From NCBI GenBank assembly GCA_964464925.1, contig CAYXLI010000002.1, positions 62,001-126,000 on the forward strand: a stretch of 64,000 nucleotides of DNA, read 5' to 3'. Numbering within the stretch: position 1 is the first letter of the stretch; the number at the start of each line of letters is the position of its first letter. Source of the DNA: CAYXLI01 sp964464925 (lineage in GTDB: Bacteria; Acidobacteriota; Terriglobia; Bryobacterales; Bryobacteraceae). The notes under the pieces are model-generated. The model worked only from the letters and a program-made list of their open reading frames with translations, had not been told where the DNA came from and searched no databases. Below are positions 60,906 to 64,000 of the stretch, piece by piece. Made by a program: the position numbers and the translations under genes.

Positions 60906-62249
60906 ATGAGCAAAAGTAGAATTGGCGATATGCGTCCAGACCAGACCGGGTACCGCAACCTGCTATTCGTCCTTGTAGCAGGCTTCAGTCTCGTGATCGC
61001 CTGTCTGCTCGCAGCAGGCTTCATGGGCGTGCAGAACGTACGTTCAATTGAAGAGAACGCGGCCGGCCTGGTAAATGAACAACTGCTGACCGCGCAACTG
61101 ATCGACGGTCTGCAACGCGAGCAGAAGACCCTGAATACAGTGTTCTACGATCTGGCGAGTACGCCGGACCGCTTCGACCCCACGACGATACGTGCACAGC
61201 TCGATGCCTCGGATCGCACCATGCAGGATATCGTTGAGCAGGCAAGGGGGGCGGGCGGCGGAGGTGACTGGCTCGCCTTACAGAACGCCGCGCTGGCATT
61301 TTCCAGTGAGGTGCGCCACCTGCTCGATGAAAAGCAACCAGAGGTTCACGCATCGGAAAACCTGCTGCTGCGGCATCAGGAAGTCGTCTCACTTACGGCC
61401 AGACTGCTGGGAAGCGGCTACGTGAAGGCATCCCAGGCGCAGCGGCAGATTGAGACGCGATCGGCGGAACTGGTGCGCGAGTCTGTATTATTGCTCGGCC
61501 TCTCTCTGGCGTGCGCGCTGGGCTGCGCTTTGTACACGGTACGGTTGAGCACGCGTATGTACCGCCAGATGGAGCGGCAGTCGAACGAGCTCAGCCGCGT
61601 TTCCTGGCACCTCCTGGAGAATCAGGAAACAACGGCGCGCAGGTTTTCCCACGAGCTCCACGATGAATTGGGGCAGAGCCTCACCGCCGTGAAGGCGAAT
61701 CTCGTAGCCCTGGAGAATGGCACCTCTATGGATAGCCGCCGGTTGAGGGACACCCGGCAACTGGTGGATGAAGCAGTTCGAAACGTCAGGGAATTATCTC
61801 AGCTTCTGCGTCCGGTCATCCTGGATGACCTCGGCTTGGATGCTGGCCTCCGCTCGCTCGCCGAGGGTTTCACTCAGCGAACAGGCATTGAAGTGGAATA
61901 CAGATCCACCTTCGACGAGCGCCTTCAGGACGAGACGGAAACGCACCTCTTCCGGATTGCGCAGGAGGCGCTCACGAATATCGCACGCCATTCAGGCGCA
62001 ACGCACGTTTCGATGGATCTACGGCGGGAGCAAGACCGGATCCAACTGACGTTGCGGGACAATGGGAGGGGGCTGCGCTCAGAGGAGGCGACCTCTACAG
62101 GCTTAGGGATGATCGGGATGAGGGCGAGGGCGCGTAGCGCCGGCGGCGATTTCCGGGTTGAAAGCTCGGGCAGCGGAGTCAGCATCCGCGTATCTATTCC
62201 TTGCCATAGCGAGCAAACCGAACATGATTCGCATCTTGTTGGTGGATGA
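60906..62249 (+). CDS. NarL-type sensor histidine kinase (HisKA_3 family)
   Basis: 447 residues from the ATG at 60906; a TTG at 60900 with GGGAG at 5-base spacing is an alternative start. Membrane helices lie at about 20-42 and 193-213 and bracket an extracytoplasmic helical sensor. The dimerisation/phosphoacceptor motif is RRFSHELHDELGQSL with His as the phosphorylation site. The ATPase domain has HLFRIAQEALTNIARHSGA, DNGRGL and GLGMIGMRARA. It is the partner of the response regulator, whose gene begins 26 bases inside this one. Confidence 0.92.
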   Translation: MSKSRIGDMRPDQTGYRNLLFVLVAGFSLVIACLLAAGFMGVQNVRSIEENAAGLVNEQLLTAQLIDGLQREQKTLNTVFYDLASTPDRFDPTTIRAQLDASDRTMQDIVEQARGAGGGGDWLALQNAALAFSSEVRHLLDEKQPEVHASENLLLRHQEVVSLTARLLGSGYVKASQAQRQIETRSAELVRESVLLLGLSLACALGCALYTVRLSTRMYRQMERQSNELSRVSWHLLENQETTARRFSHELHDELGQSLTAVKANLVALENGTSMDSRRLRDTRQLVDEAVRNVRELSQLLRPVILDDLGLDAGLRSLAEGFTQRTGIEVEYRSTFDERLQDETETHLFRIAQEALTNIARHSGATHVSMDLRREQDRIQLTLRDNGRGLRSEEATSTGLGMIGMRARARSAGGDFRVESSGSGVSIRVSIPCHSEQTEHDSHLVGG

Positions 62250-62853
62250 CCACGCGATGGTCCGTAAGGGCTTCGGCCTGATACTCGGTGGTCAGCAGGA
62301 CCTGGAGATCATCGGAGAAGCCGGCAACGGCAGAGAAGCCCTGGAACTGACCGAGAAACTGCAGCCGGACGTCGTTGTCATGGACGTAGCGATGCCGGAG
62401 CTAAACGGAATCGAGGCGACCCGCAAGATCATGGCGTCGGTGCCGCGCACCCGTATTCTGGCGCTAAGCATGCACAAGGATTCGGTCTACGTGCGTGAGA
62501 TCCTCCGCGCCGGCGCGAAAGGATATCTGCTGAAGGATTCGATCGATCACGATCTGGTCGCGGCTGTCCGTGCGGTTGCGAAGGGCGAGGGTTATCTTAG
62601 TCCTGCGGTGTCGGAAGCGGTGCTTTCCGATTACCGGCGGCATGTGACCGCTCCTCTGGATTTGCTGACCGGGCGCGAGCGCGAAGTGCTGCAGATGATC
62701 GCCAGCGGCAAAACCAACAAAGAGATCGCGGGCGAACTGAAACTGAGCGTATACACCGTGGATGCCCATCGCGGGCGGATCATGGAGAAGCTGAATCTCC
62801 ACAGCACAGGCGAACTGGTTCGGTTCGCGGTTCGAAATGGCCTGATTGATTAG
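62224..62853 (+). CDS. NarL/FixJ-type response regulator
   Basis: 209 residues from the ATG at 62224, where the receiver domain begins (MIRILLVDDHAMVRKGF). The upstream in-frame extension lies inside the kinase gene and is rejected. Phosphorylation is expected at the Asp in VVVMDVAMPELNG. The C-terminal LuxR-type HTH (about 143-205) has LTGREREVLQMIASGKTNKEIA and VYTVDAHRGRIMEKL. It is translationally coupled to the histidine kinase by a 26-base overlap. Target genes are unknown. Confidence 0.94.
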   Translation: MIRILLVDDHAMVRKGFGLILGGQQDLEIIGEAGNGREALELTEKLQPDVVVMDVAMPELNGIEATRKIMASVPRTRILALSMHKDSVYVREILRAGAKGYLLKDSIDHDLVAAVRAVAKGEGYLSPAVSEAVLSDYRRHVTAPLDLLTGREREVLQMIASGKTNKEIAGELKLSVYTVDAHRGRIMEKLNLHSTGELVRFAVRNGLID

Positions 62854-63989
62854 GAAATTCGCTGAATCGTGATGTCGGGGCGCGATAGCGTCTCAGGCGT
62901 CAACTCAATCCCTAGTCCCGGGCCTTCAGGAATCGGCAGCACCCCTTCGACCGCCGGATAGGTACGGTCCACGATCCCGCGATACTCGTCCGCATAGTGG
63001 CGGCGCACTGTTTCCAGAATGTACAGGTTTGTGACGTTCGCGGCGAGATGAAGGGAAGCCGCGTGCAGCACCGGACCGCCGCAGTTGTGAGGAGCGATCG
63101 GACGATAGTTGACCTCCGCCATCGCCGCGATCTTGCGCGCCTCCGAGATACCTCCGCACCAGCAGATGTCCGGCATCACGATTCGCGCCGCATCGTTCTC
63201 AAGCAATTCACGGAAGCCCCAACGCGTCATCAGCCGTTCGCTCACGCAGAGCGGAAGACTGGTTTGCGCGGCCAGTTCGGCGTAGGCGGACAGGTTATCC
63301 TGCGGCAGCATTTCTTCCAACCACATCGGCGAGTACTGCTCGCACTCCTGCGCGATCTGAATCGCACAATGCAGATTCCAGAAACCGTGAAATTCCATGG
63401 CGACTTCCATCTCATCGCCGAACTGTTCCTTGATTTTTCTCAAAGGCAAGATTCCCCGTTGCATCTGGTCCCGCGTGATGTACTGCCCGCGGGTCTCTCG
63501 TGCGACCGGATCGAACGGCCAGATCTTCATCGCGCGAATGCCGTTGTCCAGCAGGCTGTGCGCGAGGCGTACCGGTTCAGTGAGGAAGTCGATATGGTCG
63601 TAGCAGGTGTTGTACGTTCGGATGGAATCCCTCGAACGCCCGCCCAGCAGTTGGTAGACAGGCACGTTCGCCGCTTTTCCCGCAATGTCCCAGAGTGCGA
63701 GGTCCACTGCGCTGATGGCGCGCATCTCCGCACCCGCCCAGCCGCTGTAGCTGATCTTCTCGAACATGTCCGCCCACAAACGGTCGATCTGCAGCGGATC
63801 CCGTCCCAGCAGCACGGGCGCCAGCGCATTGCGCACCACGGCTGCCTCAGCTTCCGGCCATGGATACGTTTCCCCCAGGCCGGTGATGCCCGCGTCGGTG
63901 TGCACGCGAACCCACAGCCACTGGATCGGTCCGGCATGCACCGTAATGCCCCGGGACAGATACACCGTCTCGATCGCAGTGATCTTCAT
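62850..63989 (-). CDS. Enolase-superfamily sugar acid dehydratase (mandelate racemase/galactonate dehydratase-like)
   Basis: 379 residues. The N-terminal capping domain begins MKITAIETVYLSRGI. The barrel carries RAMKIWPFD in place of the KXK motif, and the metal ligands are in MEFHGFW, WLEEMLPQDN and CVSERLMTRWGFRELL. A basic His is in IAPHNCGGPV. This arrangement matches acid-sugar dehydratases such as D-galactonate dehydratase. The exact substrate is unknown. AAAAGG precedes the ATG by 4 bases. The gene runs to within 11 bases of the window's end, so upstream neighbours are not visible. It is convergent with the response regulator (4-base overlap). Confidence 0.85.
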   Translation of the reverse strand: MKITAIETVYLSRGITVHAGPIQWLWVRVHTDAGITGLGETYPWPEAEAAVVRNALAPVLLGRDPLQIDRLWADMFEKISYSGWAGAEMRAISAVDLALWDIAGKAANVPVYQLLGGRSRDSIRTYNTCYDHIDFLTEPVRLAHSLLDNGIRAMKIWPFDPVARETRGQYITRDQMQRGILPLRKIKEQFGDEMEVAMEFHGFWNLHCAIQIAQECEQYSPMWLEEMLPQDNLSAYAELAAQTSLPLCVSERLMTRWGFRELLENDAARIVMPDICWCGGISEARKIAAMAEVNYRPIAPHNCGGPVLHAASLHLAANVTNLYILETVRRHYADEYRGIVDRTYPAVEGVLPIPEGPGLGIELTPETLSRPDITIQRIS

Positions 63990-64000
63990 CCGACCTTTTC

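Overview
The window reads as a chromosome fragment of a soil or sediment acidobacterium, most likely of the Solibacter/Bryobacter lineage. This is inferred from three things. There are four gene pairs coding for PSCyt1/DUF1549/DUF1553 and DUF1501 proteins, which are abundant in Planctomycetes and in Solibacter-like Acidobacteria. The cyclophilin at 50671-51996 carries a C-terminal module that looks like the 'Solibacter C-terminal' family. Many secreted c-type cytochromes and Tat-type leaders are also present. Genes are densely packed on both strands, often with 4-base ATGA/GTGA overlaps.

Layout. 1-4920 (+): a redox cassette of DUF1553 (cut by the window edge), DUF1501, a dihaem cytochrome c and a PQQ dehydrogenase. 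4943-7134 (-): an ABM monooxygenase, exonuclease III and a nitronate monooxygenase in one operon. 7365-15503 (-): a run DUF1501 > DUF1549/1553 > cytochrome-WD40 > PPC-domain protein > MiaE. 15595-20099: a membrane FGE-fold protein, a fused MFS/spermidine-synthase-like protein with a zinc-ribbon methyltransferase, a rhamnose mutarotase and a GlcG/HbpS-like protein. 20152-22589: ahcY divergent from an ArsR-methyltransferase regulator, with a palindromic operator between them. 22592-25565: a secreted protein, a ThDP enzyme, tRNA-Ala(GGC) and an HD-domain protein.

25562-30625 (-) is the most striking part. A decahaem OmcA/MtrC-like cytochrome, a decahaem DmsE/MtrA-like cytochrome and a large outer-membrane beta-barrel protein overlap one another in a single transcription unit. 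Together they form a complete Mtr-type conduit for moving electrons across the outer membrane. A good sigma-54 promoter match lies just upstream. A repeat-rich intergenic region (30626-31262) follows.

31263-38115: a glycine-zipper protein, an FAD oxidoreductase, small secreted proteins, and a Ser/Thr kinase with TPRs plus a putative lipoprotein. 38212-42614 (-): a third DUF1501/DUF1553 pair with a LamG insertion. 43038-44638: a Tat-exported sugar isomerase-like protein and CarD. 44639-50660: a structured, possibly regulatory RNA segment, then a 1318-residue protein built of 51-53-residue repeats around an MRPRGPV core, followed by a TPR protein. 50671-56700: cyclophilin and a fourth DUF1553/DUF1501 pair. 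56705-63989: galT, a radical SAM protein with a family-4 glycosyltransferase, a SnoaL-like protein, a NarL-type two-component system and an enolase-superfamily dehydratase.

All functional names come from reading motifs and context. No database search was run.
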